In this document: piece by piece, positions 37,118 to 50,500 of the stretch | Layout: each line of letters starts with the position of its first letter | How positions within the stretch are numbered: position 1 is the first letter of the stretch | Assembly (NCBI GenBank): GCA_963580455.1 | Contig: OY756971.1 | Coordinates: 11,865,001 to 11,929,000 of the forward strand | DNA from: Euonymus europaeus | Taxonomy: Eukaryota > Streptophyta > Magnoliopsida > Celastrales > Celastraceae | Direction of reading: 5' to 3' | Length of the DNA: 64,000 nucleotides | The notes under the pieces: generated by a model | Seen by the model: only the letters and a program-made list of their open reading frames with translations | What the model was told of the DNA's origin: nothing | The model's database searches: none | Translations under genes and position numbers: made by a program

Positions 37118-40100
37118 AGAGAGTGTTGAGCAACTTCGGACCATCAATGTTGTGTGTACACCTTTTATTGTTTTTCCATTTGAAATTTTACGAGTATAAG
37201 CGTCATTATTAATTAATTTCCAAAACACCAACTTTCTATGAGAAATGGACAAAGCCATTAAAAGCTCCTCCATAGAGAAAGTTCAGCAAGTCCGGACCAT
37301 CAAAGTTGCTTGGTGTACACTTTGTATTGTTTTTCTATGTAAAATGTTATGAGTATAAGCTTCCTAGATTATTTCGATGCCAAAACACCAACTTTCTATG
37401 AGAAATGGACAAAATCGTTAAAAGCTACTCTATAGAGAGAGTTGAGCATTTTCGAACCATCAAAGTTGCTCGGTGAAACTTTTTATTGTGCTTCTCTGTC
37501 AAATTTTACGAGTATAAGCTTCCAAGATTATTTCGATGCCAAAACACCAACTTTCTATAACAAATGGACAAAACCGTTAAAAGCTCCTCAATAGAGAGAG
37601 TTGAGCAACTTCGGACCAGAAAAGTTCCTCGGTGTACACTTTTTAATGTTCTTCTATGTCAAATTTTACAAGCACAAGCTTCCTAGATTAATTCGATGCC
37701 AAAACATCAACTTTCTATGATAAATGGACAAACCTGTTAAAAGCTCCTTCATAGAGAGAGTTGAGCAACTTTGGACCAGAAAATTTGCTCGGTGTACACT
37801 TTTTAATGTTCTTCTATGTCAAATTTTACAAGTATAAGCTTCCTAGATTATTTCAATGCCAAAACACCAACTTTCTATGACAAATGGACAAAATTGTTAA
37901 AAGCTCCTTTATAAAGAGAATTGAGCAACTTCGAACCATCAAAGTTCCTCGGTGTACACTTTGTTTTGTGCTTCTATGTCAAATTTTACGAGTATAAGCT
38001 TCCAAGATTATTTCGATGCAAAACGCCAACATGCTATGACAAATGGACAAAATCGTTAAAGGCTTCTCCATAGAGAGAGTTGATCAACCCCGGACCATCA
38101 AAGTTGTTCCGTGTACACTTTTTATTGTGCTTCTATGTCAAATTTTACGAGTATAAGCTTTCAAGATAATTTCGATGCCAAAACACCGACTTTCTATGAC
38201 AAATGGACAAAACCACTAAAAGCACCTCCATAGACAGAGTTGAGCAACTTCGGACCGTCAAAGATGCTCTGTGTACAACTTTTATTGTTCTTTTATGCCG
38301 AATTTTACGAGTATAAGCTTCAATATTATTGAATTGCCAAAACACCAACTTTCTATGAGAAATGGACAAAGCCGTAAAAAGCTCCTCCATTGAGAGAGTT
38401 GTGCTACTTCCGACCATCAAAGTTGCTCGGTGTACACTTTTTAATGTTCTTCTATGTCAAATTTTACGAGTATAAGCTTCCTAGATTATTTCTTTGGCAA
38501 AACATTAACTTTCTATGACAGATGGACAAATTAGTTAAAAGCTCTTCCATGGAGAGAGTTGAGCAAGTTCGGACCATCAAAGTTGCTTGGTGTACACTTT
38601 GTATTGTGCTTCTATGTCAAATTTTACGAGTATAAGCTTCCTAGATTATTTCGATGCAAAAAACCCCAACTTTCTATGACAAATGCACAAAATTGTTAAA
38701 AGCTCCTCCATAGAGAGTGTTGAGCAACTTCGGACCATCAAAGTTGCTTGGTGTACACCTTTTATTGTTCTTCTATTTGAAATTTTATGAGTATAAGCTT
38801 CAAGATTAATTAATTGCCAAAACACCAACTTTCTATGAGAAATGGAAAAAGCCATTAAAAGCTCCTCCATAGAGAGAGTTGAGCATGTTCGGACCATCAA
38901 AGTTGCTTGGAGTACACTTTGTATTATTTTTCTATGTCAAATTTTATGAGTATAAGCTTCCTAGATTCTTTCGATGCCAAAACACCAACTTTCTATGACA
39001 AATGGACAAAATTGTTAAAAGCTCCTCAATAGAGAGAGTTGAGCAACTTCGTACCATCAAAGTTGCTCGTTGTAACCTTTTATTGTGCTTCTATGTCAAA
39101 TTTTACGAGTATAAACTTCCTAGATTATTTCGATGCCAAAACACCAACTTTCTGTGATGAATGGACAAAATTGTTAAAAGCTCCTCCATAGAGAGGGTTG
39201 AGCAATCTCGGACCAACAAAGTTCCTCGGTGTACACATTTTATTGTGCATCTATGTCAAATTTGACGAGTATAGGCTTCCAAGATTATTTCGATGCAAAA
39301 CACCAACATGCTATGACAAATGGACAAAATCGTTAAAAGCTCCTCCATAGATAGAGTTAATCAACTTCGGACCATCAAAGTTGCCCGCTGTACACTTTTT
39401 AATGTTCCTCTATGTCAAATTTTACGAGTATAAGCTTCCTAGATTATTTCGATGCAAAAACCCAACTTTCTATTACAAATGCACAAAATTGTTAAAAGCA
39501 CCTCCATAGATAGTGTTGAGCAACTTCGGACCATCAAAGTTGCTTGATGTACACCTTTTATTGTTCTTCTATTTGAAATTTTAAGAGTATAAGCTTCAAG
39601 ATTAATTTATTGCCAAAACAACAACTTTCTATGAGAAATGGACAAAGCCATTAAAAGCTCCTCCATAGAGAGAGTTCAGCAAGTTCGGACCATCAAAGTT
39701 GCTTGGTGTACACTTTGTACTGTTTTTGTATGTCAAATTTTATAAGTATAAGCTTCCTAGATTATTTCGATGCCAAAACACCAACTTTCTATGAGAAATA
39801 GACAAAATAGTTAAAAGCTCCTCTATAGAGAGAGTTGAGCATTTTCGAACCATCAAAGTTGCTCGATGAAACTTTTTATTGTGCTTCTATGTCAAATTTT
39901 ACGAGTATAAGCTTCCAAGATTATTTCGATGCCAAAACACCGGCTTTCTATGACAAATGGACAAAACCGTTCAAAGCTCCTCCATAGAGAGAGTTGAGCA
40001 ACTTCGGATTAGAAAAGTTCCTCGGTGTACACTTTTTATTGTGCTTCTATGTCAAATTTTACGAGTATAAGCTTCCAAGATTATTTCGATGCCAAAACAC

Positions 40101-40425
40101 CAACATGCTATGACAAATGGACAAAATCGTTAAAAGCTCCTCCATAGATAGAGTAGATCAACTTCGGACCACCAAAGTTGCTTGGTGTACACTTTTTAAT
40201 GTTCTTCTATGTGAAATTTTACGAGTATAAGCTTCCTAGATTATTTCGATGCAAAAACCTCAACTTTCTATGAGAAATGCACAAAATTTTTAAAAGCACC
40301 TCTATAGTAGTGTTGAGCAACTTCGGACCATCAAAGTTGCTTGATGTACACCTTTTATTGTTCTTCTATTTGAAATTTTAAGAGTATAAGCTTCAAGATT
40401 AATTAATTGTCAAAACACCAACTTT
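37118..40425 (+). repeat. 4.3/4.6-kb segmental duplication, copy 1
   Basis: This block recurs at 41.41-45.03 kb. The offset is 4293 bp at its left part (gctactc at 37424 and 41717) and 4612 bp from about 38.15 kb onward (tataggcttcc near 39270 and 43882). The 319-bp change in offset is explained by a two-monomer duplication in copy 2. Around 40.42 kb the two copies part. Edges are approximate. Confidence 0.82.
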
Positions 40426-41410
40426 CTATGACAAATGGACAAAACCGTTAAAAGCTACTCCATAGAGAGAGTTGAGCAACTTCAGACCAGAAAAGTTCCT
40501 CGGTGTACACTTTTTAATGTTCTTCTATGTCAAATTTTACAAGTATAAGCTTCTTAGATTATTTCAATGCCAAAACACCAACTTTCTATGACAAATGGAC
40601 AAAATTGTTAAAAGCTCCTCCATATAAAGAGTTAATCAACCTCGGACCATCAAAGTTGTTCGTTGTACACTTTTTATTGTGCTTCTATGTCAAATTTTAC
40701 GAGTATAAGCTTTCAAGATAATTTTGATGCCAAAACACCGACTTTCTATGAGAAATGGGCAAAACCGTTAAAAGCTCCTCCATAGAGAGAGTTGAGCAAC
40801 TTCGGACCAGAAAAGTTCCTCAGTGTACACTTTTTAATGTTCTTCTATGTCAAATTTTACAAGTATAAGCTTCCTAGATTATTTCGATGCCAAAACACCA
40901 ACTTTCTATGACAAATGGACAAAACCGTTAAAAGCACCTCCATAGAGAGGGTTGATCAACTTCGGACCAGAAACGTTCCTCGGTGTACACTTTTTAATGT
41001 TCTTCTATGTCAAATTTTACAAGTATAAGCTTCCTAGATTAATTCGATGACAAAACTTCAACTTTCTATGACAAATGGACAAACCCATTAAAAGCTCCTC
41101 CATAGAGAGAGTTGAGAAACTTTGGACTTGAAAAGTTGCTCGGTGTACACTTTTTAATGTTCTTCTATGTCAAATTTTACAAGTATAAGCTTTCTAGATT
41201 ATTTCGATGCAAAAACCCCAACTTTCTATGACAAATGCATAAAATTGTTAAAAGCACCTCCATAGATAGTGTTGAGCAACTTCAGACCTGATGTACACCT
41301 TTTATTGTTCTTCTATTTGAAATTTTAAGAGTATAAGCTTCACGATTAATTAATTGTCAAAACACCAACTTTCTATGAGAAATGGACAAGGCCATTAAAA
41401 GCTTCTCTAT
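40426..41410 (+). repeat. Interstitial monomers between two HOR copies
   Basis: About six monomers of mixed type lie here with no gene. The left part has the agaaaagttcctcgg type and the right part (41.03-41.40 kb) matches the 35 kb block. The stretch is a patchwork, consistent with several exchange events. Confidence 0.65.
41254..41400 (+). repeat. 147-bp short monomer, displaced copy
   Basis: It has the same junction as the 35-36 kb copies but lies about 5 kb away. The sequence around it (about 41.03-41.40 kb) follows 35.16-35.52 kb at a 5877-bp offset, including tgacaaaacttc and gcataaaattg. Confidence 0.83.
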
Positions 41411-42195
41411 AGAGAGTGTTGAGCAACTTCGGACCATCAATGTTGTGTGTACACCTTTTGTTGTTTTTCCATTTGAAATTTTACGAGTATAAGCGTCATT
41501 ATTAATAAATTGCCAAAACACCAACTTTCTATGAGAAATGGACAAAGCCATTAAAAGCTCCTCCGTAGAGAAAGTTCAGCAAGTCCGGACCATCAAAGTT
41601 GCTTAGTGTACACTTTGTATTGTTTTTCTATGTAAAATTTTATGAGTATAAGCTTCCTAGATTATTTCGATGCCAAAACACCAACTTTCTATGATAAATG
41701 GACAAAATCGTTAAAAGCTACTCTATAGAGAGAGTTGAGCATTTTCGAACCATCAAAGTTGCTCGGTGAAACTTTTTATTGTGCTTCTCTGTCAAATTTT
41801 ACGAGTATAAGCTTCCAAGATTATTTCGATGCCAAAACACCAACTTTCTATAACAAATGGACAAAACCGTTAAAAGCTCCTCAATAGAGAGAGTTGAGCA
41901 ACTTCGGACCAGAAAAGTTCCTCGGTGTACACTTTTTAATGTTTTTCTATGTCAAATTTTACAAGCACAAGCTTCCTAGATTAATTCGATGCCAAAACAT
42001 CAACTTTCTATGATAAATGGACAAACCTGTTAAAAGCTCCTTCATAGAGAGAGTTGAGCAACTTTGGACCGGAAAAGTTGCTCGGTGTACACTTTTTAAT
42101 GTTCTTCTATGTCAAATTTTACAAGTATAAGCTTCCTAGATTATTTCAATGCCAAAACACCAACTTTCTATGACAAATGGACAAAATTGTTAAAA

Positions 42196-42514
42196 GTACC
42201 TTTATAAAGAGAATTGAGCAACTTCGAACCATCAAAGTTCCTCGGTGTACACTTTGTTTTGTGCTTCTATGTCAAATTTTACGAGTATAAGCTTCCAAGA
42301 TTATTTCGATGCAAAACGCCAACATGCTATGACAAATGGACAAAATCGTTAAAGGCTTCTCCATAGAGAGAGTTGATCAACCCCGGACCATCAAAGTTGC
42401 TCCGTGTACACTTTTTATTGTGCTTCTATGTCAAATTTTACGAGTATAAGCTTTCAAGATAATTTCGATGCCAAAACACCGACTTTCTATGACAAATGGA
42501 CAAAATTGTTAAAA
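42196..42514 (+). repeat. 319-bp dimer duplication, copy 1
   Basis: Two monomers (starting tacctttataaagag, then ggcttctccatag) make a 319-bp block that is repeated immediately. The only difference seen at the start is gtacct versus gctcct. Confidence 0.88.
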
Positions 42515-42833
42515 GCTCCTTTATAAAGAGAATTGAGCAACTTCGAACCATCAAAGTTCCTCGGTGTACACTTTGTTTTGTGCTTCTATGTCAAATTTTA
42601 CGAGTATAAGCTTCCAAGATTATTTCGATGCAAAACGCCAACATGCTATGACAAATGGACAAAATCGTTAAAGGCTTCTCCATAGAGAGAGTTGATCAAC
42701 CCCGGACCATCAAAGTTGCTCCGTGTACACTTTTTATTGTGCTTCTATGTCAAATTTTACGAGTATAAGCTTTCAAGATAATTTCGATGCCAAAACACCG
42801 ACTTTCTATGACAAATGGACAAAACCACTAAAA
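42515..42833 (+). repeat. 319-bp dimer duplication, copy 2
   Basis: This near-identical head-to-tail copy of 42196-42514 shares ttataaagagaattgag, gatgcaaaacgcc and tcaaccccgg. The paralogous block at 37.9-38.2 kb has only one copy, so this event followed the larger duplication. Confidence 0.88.
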
Positions 42834-45030
42834 GCACCTCCATAGACAGAGTTGAGCAACTTCGGACCGTCAAAGATGCTCTGTGTACAACTTTTATTGT
42901 TCTTTTATGCCGAATTTTATGAGTATAAGCTTCAATATTATTTAATTGCCAAAACACCAACTTTCTTTTAGAAATGGACAAAGCCGTAAAAAGCTCCTCC
43001 ATTGAGAGAGTTGTGCTACTTCCGACCATCAAAGTTGCTCGGTGTACACTTTTTAATGTTCTTCTATGTCAAATTTTACGAGTATAAGCTTCCTAGATTA
43101 TTTCTTTGGCAAAACATTAACTTTCTATGACAGATGGACAAATTAGTTAAAAGCTCTTCCATGGAGAGAGTTGAGCAAGTTCGGACCATCAAAGTTGCTT
43201 GGTGTACACTTTGTATTGTGCTTCTATGTCAAATTTTACGAGTATAAGCTTCCTGGATTATTTCGATGCAAAAAACCCCAACTTTCTATGACAAATGCAC
43301 AAAATTGTTAAAAGCTCCTCCATAGAGAGTGTTGAGCAACTTCGGACCATCAAAGTTGCTTGGTGTACACCTTTTATTGTTCTTCTATTTGAAATTTTAC
43401 GAGTATAAGCTTCAAGATTAATTAATTGCCAAAACACCAACTTTCTATGAGAAATGGAAAAAGCCATTAAAAGCTCCTCCATAGAGAGAGTTGAGCATGT
43501 TCGGACCATCAAAGTTGCTTGGAGTACACTTTGTATTGTTTTTCTATGTCAAATTTTATGAGTATAACTTCCTAGATTCTTTCGATGCCAAAACACCAAC
43601 TTTCTATGACAAATGAACAAAATTGTTAAAAGCTCCTCAATAGAGAGAGTTGAGCAAATTCGTACCATCAAAGTTGCTCTGTGTAACCTTTTATTGTGCT
43701 TCTATGTCAAATTTTACGAGTATAAACTTCCTAGATTATTTCGATGCCAAAACACCAACTTTCTGTGATGAATGGACAAAATTGTTAAAAGCTCCTCCAT
43801 AGAGAGGGTTGAGCAACCTCGGACCAACAAAGTTCCTCGGTGTACACATTTTATTGTGCATCTATGTCAAATTTGACGAGTATAGGCTTCCAAGATTATT
43901 TCGATGCAAAACACCAACATGCTATGACAAATGGACAAAATCATTAAAAGCTCCTCCATAGATAGAGTTAATCAACTTCAGACCATCAAAGTTGCCCGGT
44001 GTACACTTTTTAATGTTCCTCTATGTCAAATTTTACGAGTATAAGCTTCCTAGATTATTTCGATGCAAAAACCCAACTTTCTATTACAAATGCACAAAAT
44101 TGTTAAAAGCACCTCCATAGATAGTGTTGAGCAACTTCGGACCATCAAAGTTTCTTGATGTATACCTTTTATTGTTCTTCTATTTGAAATTTTAAGAGTA
44201 TAAGCTTCAAGATTAATTTATTGCCAAAACACCAACTTTCTATGAGAAATGGACAAAGCCATTAAATCTCCTCCATAGAGAGAGTTCAGCAAGTTCGGAC
44301 CATCAAAGTTGCTTGGTGTACACTTTGTACTGTTTTTCTATGTCAAATTTTATAAGTATAAGCTTCCTAGATTATTTCGATGCAAAAACACCAACTTTCT
44401 ATGAGAAATGGACAAAATAGTTAAAAGCTCCTCTATAGAGAGAGTTGAGCATTTTCGAACCATCAAAGTTGCTCGATGAAACTTTTTATTGTGCATCTAT
44501 GTCAAATTTTACGAGTATAAGCTTCCAAGATTATTTCGATGCCAAAACACCGACTTTCTATGACAAATGGACAAAACCGTTCAAAGCTCCTCCATAGAGA
44601 GAGTTGAGCAACTTCGGAGTAGAAAAGTTCCTCGGTGTACACTTTTTATTGTGCTTCTATGTCAAATTTTACGAGTATAAGCTTCCAAGATTATTTCGAT
44701 GCCAAAACACCAACATGCTATGACAAATGGACAAAATCGTTAAAAGCTCCTCCATAGATAGAGTTGATCAACTTCGGACCACCAAAGTTGCTTGGTGTAC
44801 ACTTTTTAATGTTCTTCTATGTGGAATTTTACGAGTATAAGCTTCCTAGATTATTTCGATGCAAAAACCCCAACTTTCTATGACAAATGCACAAAATTTT
44901 TAAAAGCACCTCTATAGTATTGTTGAGCAACTTCGGACCATCAAAGTTGCTTGATGTACACCTTTTATTGTTCTTCTATTTGAAATTTTAAGAGTACAAG
45001 CTTCAAGATTAATTAATTGTCAAAACACCA

Positions 45031-47560
45031 ACTTTCTATGAGAAATGGACAAAGCCATTAAAAACTTATCTATAGAGAGAGTTGAGCAAGTTCGGACCAT
45101 CAAAGTTGCTTGGTGTACACTTTGTATTGTTTTTCTAGGTCAAATTTTACGAGTATAAGCTTCCTAGATTAATTCGATGACAAAACATAAACTTTCTATG
45201 ACAAATAGACAAACCCGTTAAAAGCTCCTCTATAGAGAGAGTTGAGAAACTTTGGACCAGAAAAGTTGCTCTGTGTACACTTTTTAATGTTCTTCTATGT
45301 CAAATTTTACAAGTATAAGCTTCCTAGATTATTTCGATGCAAAAACCCCAACTTTCTATGACAAATGGACAAAACCGTTAAAAGCTACTCCATAGAGAGA
45401 GTTGAGTAACTTCAGACCAGAAAAGTTCCTCGGTGTACACTTTTTAATGTTCTTCTATGTCAAATTTTACAAGTATAAGCTTCCTAGATTATTTCAATGC
45501 CAAAACACCAACTTTCTATGACAAATGGACAAAATTGTTAAAAGCTCCTCCATAGAAAGAGTTAATCAACCTCGGACCATCAAAGTTGCTCGGTGTACAC
45601 TTTTTATTGTGCTTCTATGTCAAATTTTACAAGTATAAGCTTCCTAGATTATTTCGATGCCAAAACACCAACTTTCTATGAGAAATGGACAAAGCCGTAA
45701 AAAGCTCCTCCATAGAGAGTTGTGCTACTTTCGACCATCAAAGTTGCTCGATGTACACTTTTTAATGTTCTTCTATGTAAAATTTTACGAGTATACGCTT
45801 CCTAGATTATTTCTTTGGCAAAACATTAACTTTCTATGACAGATGGAAAAATCTGTCAAAAGCTCTTCCATAGAGAGAGTTGAGCAAGTTCGGACCATCA
45901 AAGGTTCTCTATGTACACTTTTTATTGTTATTCTATGTCAAATTTTATGAGTATAAGAATCCTAGATTATGTCGATGCAAAAACCCTAACTTTCTATGAC
46001 AAATGCACAAAATTGTTAAAAGCTCCTCCATAGAGAGAGTTGAGCAACTTCGGACCATCAAAGTTGCTCGGTTTACACTTTTTATTGTGGTTCTATGTCA
46101 AATTTTACGAGTATAAGCTTCCTAGATTATTTCGATGCCAAAACACCAACTTTCTATGACGAATGGACAAAACCATTAAAAGTTCCTCCACAAAGAGAGT
46201 TGATCAACTTCGGACCATCAAAGTTGCTCGGTGTACAATTTTTAATGTTCTTCTATGTCAAATTTTACGAGTATAAGCTTCCTAGATTATTTCGATGCAA
46301 AAAACACCAACTTTCTATGACAAATGCACAAAATTGTTAAAAGCTCCTCCATAGAGAGTGTTGAGCATGTTCGGAGCATCAAAGTTGCTTGGTGTACACT
46401 TTGTATTGTTTTTCTATGTCAAATTTTATGAGTATAAGCTTCCTAGATTATTTCGATGCCAAAACACCAACTTTCTATGACAAATGGACAAAATTATTAA
46501 AAGCTCCTCCATAATGAGAGTTGAGCAACTTCGCACCATCAAAGTTGCTCGGTGTAACTTTTTATTGTGCTTCTTTGTCAAATTTTACGAGTATAAGCTT
46601 CCTAGATTATTTCGATGCCAAAACACCAACTTTCTATGACGAATGGAAAAAATTGTTAAAAGCTCCTCCATAGAGAGGGTTGAGCAACCTCGGACCATCA
46701 AAGTTCCTCGGTGTACACATTTTATTGTGCATCTATGTCAAATTTGACGAGTATAAGCTTCCAAGATTATTTCGATGCAAAACACCAACATGCTATGAGA
46801 AATGGACAAAATCGTTAAAAGCTCCTCTATAGAGAGTGTTGAGCAACTTCGAACCATCAAAGTTGCTCGGTGTAACTTTTTATTGTGCTTCTATGTCAAA
46901 TTTTACGAGTATAAGCTTCCTAGATTATTTCTATGCCAAAGTACCAACTTTCTATGATGAATGGACAAAATTGTTAAAAGCTCCTCCATAGAGAGAGTTG
47001 AGCAACTTCGGACCATCAAAGTTCCTCGGTGTACACTTTTTATTGTGCTCCTATATTAAATTTTACGAGTATAAGCTTCCAAGATTATTTCGATGCGAAA
47101 ACACTGTGTTATGACATATGTACAAAATCGTTAAAGGCTCCTCTATAGAGAGAGTTGATCAACATCGGACCATCAAGTTGCTCGGTGTACACTTTTTAAT
47201 TTTCTTCTATGTCAAATTTTACGAGTATAAGCTTCCTAGATTATTTCGATGCAAAAACCCCAACTTTCTATGACAAATGCACAAAATTGTTAAAACCACC
47301 TCCATAGATAGTGTTGAGAAACTTCGAACCATCAAAGTTGCTTAGTGTAGACCTTTTATTGTTCTTCTATTTGAAATTTTCAGAGTATAAGCTTCAAGAT
47401 TAATGAATTGCCAAAACACCAACTTTCTATGAGAAATGGACAAAGCCAATAAAAGGTTCTCTATAGAGAGAGTTGAGCAAGTTTGGATCATCAAAGTTGC
47501 TTGGTGTACACTTTGTATTGTTTTTCTATGTGAAATTTTACGAGTATAAGCTTCCTAGAT
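45031..47560 (+). repeat. Mixed monomers, weak HOR structure
   Basis: About 16 monomers lie here with no gene. One, near 45957, reads aagaatcctagattatgtcg and is a distant relative of the marker monomer of the 8.7-33 kb family. Near 47100 a monomer has a short internal loss (acactgtgttatgac). I could not assign a clear long period by eye. Confidence 0.6.
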
Positions 47561-50500
47561 TAATTCGATGCCAAAACATCAACTTTCTATGACAAATGGA
47601 CAAACCCGTTAAAAACTCCTCCAAAGAGAGAGTTGAGCAACTTTGGACCATCAAAGTTGCTCGGTGTACACTTTTTAATGTTCTTCTATGTCAAATTTTA
47701 CAAGTATAAGCTTCCTAGATTATTTCGATGCAAAAACCCCAACTTTCTATGACAAATGCAAAAAATTGTTAAAAGTTCTTCCATAGAGAGTGTTGAGCAA
47801 CTTCGGACCATCAATGTTGTGTGTACACCTTTTATTGTTCTTCCATTTGAAATTTTACGAGTATAAGCGTCAATATTAATTAATTGCCAAAACACCAACT
47901 TTCTATGAGAAATGGACAAAGCCATTAAAAGCTCCTCCATAGAGAGAGTTCAGCAAGTTCGGACCATCAAAGTTGCTTGGTGTACACTTTGTATTGTTTT
48001 TCTATGTCAAATTTTATGAGTATAAGCTTCCTAGATTATTTCGATGCCAAAACGCCAACTTTCTATGAGAAATGGACAAGATTCTTAAAGGCGCCTCTAT
48101 AGAGAGAGTTGAGCATTTTCGAACCATCAAAGTTGCTCGGTGAAACTTTTTATCGTGCTTCTATGTCAAATTTTACGAGTATAAGCTTCCAAGATTATTT
48201 CCATGCCAAAACACCAACTTTCTATAGCAAATGGACAAAACCGTTAAAAGCTCCTCCATAAAGAGAGTTGAGCAACTTCGAACTAGAAAAGTTGCTCGGT
48301 GTACACTTTTTAATGCTCTTCTATGTCAAATTTTACAAGTATAAGCTTTCAAGATTAATTCGATGCCAAAACATCAACTTTCTATGATAAATGGACAAAC
48401 CCGTTAAAAGCTCCTCCATAGAGAGAGTTGAACAACTTTGGACCAGAAAAGTTGCTCGGTGTACACTTTTTAATGTTCTTCTATGTCAAATTTTACAAGT
48501 ATAAGCTTCCTAGATTATTTCAATGCCAAAACACCAACTTTCTATGACAAATGGACAAAATTGTTAAAAGCTCCTCTATAGAGAGAGTTCAGAAACTTCG
48601 AACCATCAAAGTTCCTCGGTCTACACTTTGTTTTGTGCTTCTATGTCAAATTTTACGAGTATAAGCTTCCAAGATTAATTCGATGCAAAACACCAACATG
48701 TTATGACAAATGGACAAAATCGTTAAAAGCTCCTCCATAGAGAGAGTTAATCAACCTCGGAACATCAAAGTTGCTGGGTGTACACTTTTTAATGTTCTTC
48801 TATGTCAAATTTTACGAGTATAAGCTTCCTAGATTATTTCGATGCAAAAACCTTAACTTTGTATGAGAAATGGACAAAATTGTTAAAAGCTCCTCTATAT
48901 AGAGAGTTGAGCATTTTCGAACCATCAAAGTTGCTCGGTGAAAATTTTTATTGTCCTTCTATGTCAAATTTTACGAATATAAGCTTTCAAGATAATTTCG
49001 ATGCCAAAACACTGACTTTCTATGACAAATGGACAAAACCGTTAGAAGCTCCTCCATAGAGAGAGTTGAGCAACTTCGGACCAGAAAAGTTCCTCGGTGT
49101 ACACTTTTTAATGTTCTTCTATGTCAAATTTTACATGTATAAGCTTCCTAGATTATTTCGATGCAAAAATCCTAACTTTCTATGACAAATGCACAAAATT
49201 GTTAAAAGCTCCTCCATAGAGAGTGTTGAGCAACTTCGGACCATCAATGTTATGTGTACACCTTTTATTGTTCTTCCATTTGAAATTTTATAAGTATAAG
49301 CGTCATTATTAATTAATTTCTAAAACACCAACTTTCTATGAGAAATGGACAAAGCCATTAAAAGCTCCTCCATAAAGAGAGTTCAGCAAGTTCGGACCAT
49401 CAAAGTTGCTTGGTGTACTCTTTGTATTGTTTTTCTATGTCAAATTTTACGAGTATAAGCTTCCTAGATTAATTCGATGCCAAGACATCAACTTTCTATG
49501 ACAAATGGAGAAACCCGTTAAAAGCTCCTCCATAGAGAGAGTTGAGCAACTTTGGACCAGAAAAGTTGCTTGGTGTATACTTTTTAATGTTCTTCTATGT
49601 CAAATTTTACAAGTATAAGCTTCCTAGATTATTTCGTTGCAAAAACCCCTACTTTCTATGAAAAATGCAAAAAAATTGTAAAAGCTCCACCATAGAGAGT
49701 GTTGAGAAACTTCGGACCATCAATGTTGTGTGTACACCTTTTATTGTTCTTCCATTTGAAATTTTATAAGTATAAGCGTCATTATTAATTAATTGCCAAA
49801 ACACCAACTTTCTATGAGAAATGGACAAAGCCATTAAAAGCTCCTCCATAAAGAGAGTTCAGCAAGTTCGGACCATCAAAGTTGCTTGGTGTACACTTTG
49901 TATTGTTTTTCTGTGTCAAATTTTATGAGTATAAGCTTCCTAGATTATTTCGATGCCAAAACACCAACTTTCTATGAGAAATGGACAAAATTCTTAAAGG
50001 ATCCTCTATAGAGAGAGTTGAGCATTTTCGAACCATCAAAGTTGCTCGGTGAAACTTTTTATCGTGCTTCTATGTCAAATTTTATGAGTATAAGCTTCCA
50101 AGATTATTTCCATGCGAAAACACCAACTTTCTATAACAAATGGACAAAATCGTTAAAAGCTCCTCCATAGAGAGAGTTGAGCAGCTTCGAACTAGAAAAG
50201 TTGCCCGGTGTACACTTTTTAATGCTCTTCTATGTCAAATTTTACAAGTATAAGCTTCCTAGATTAATTCGATGCCAAAACATCAACTTTCTATGATAAA
50301 TGGACAAACCCGTTAAAAGCTCCTCCATAGAGAGAGTTGAGCAACTTTGGACCAGAAAAGTTGCTCGGTGTACACTTTTTAATGTTCTTCTATGTCAAAT
50401 TTTACAAGTATAAGCTTCCTAGATTATTTCAATGCCAAAACACCAACTTTCTATGACAAATGGACAAAATTGTTAAAACCTCCTCTATAGAGAGAGTTCA

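Larger units (their letters stand above)
41411..45030 (+). repeat. 4.3/4.6-kb segmental duplication, copy 2
   Basis: This copy of 37.12-40.42 kb is lengthened by an extra 319-bp pair at 42515-42833. Distinctive shared marks are the tctatagta monomer (near 40300 and 44910), the aacccaactttctattac monomer (near 39460 and 44070) and the ttggagtacac monomer (near 38910 and 43520). Edges are approximate. Confidence 0.82.
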
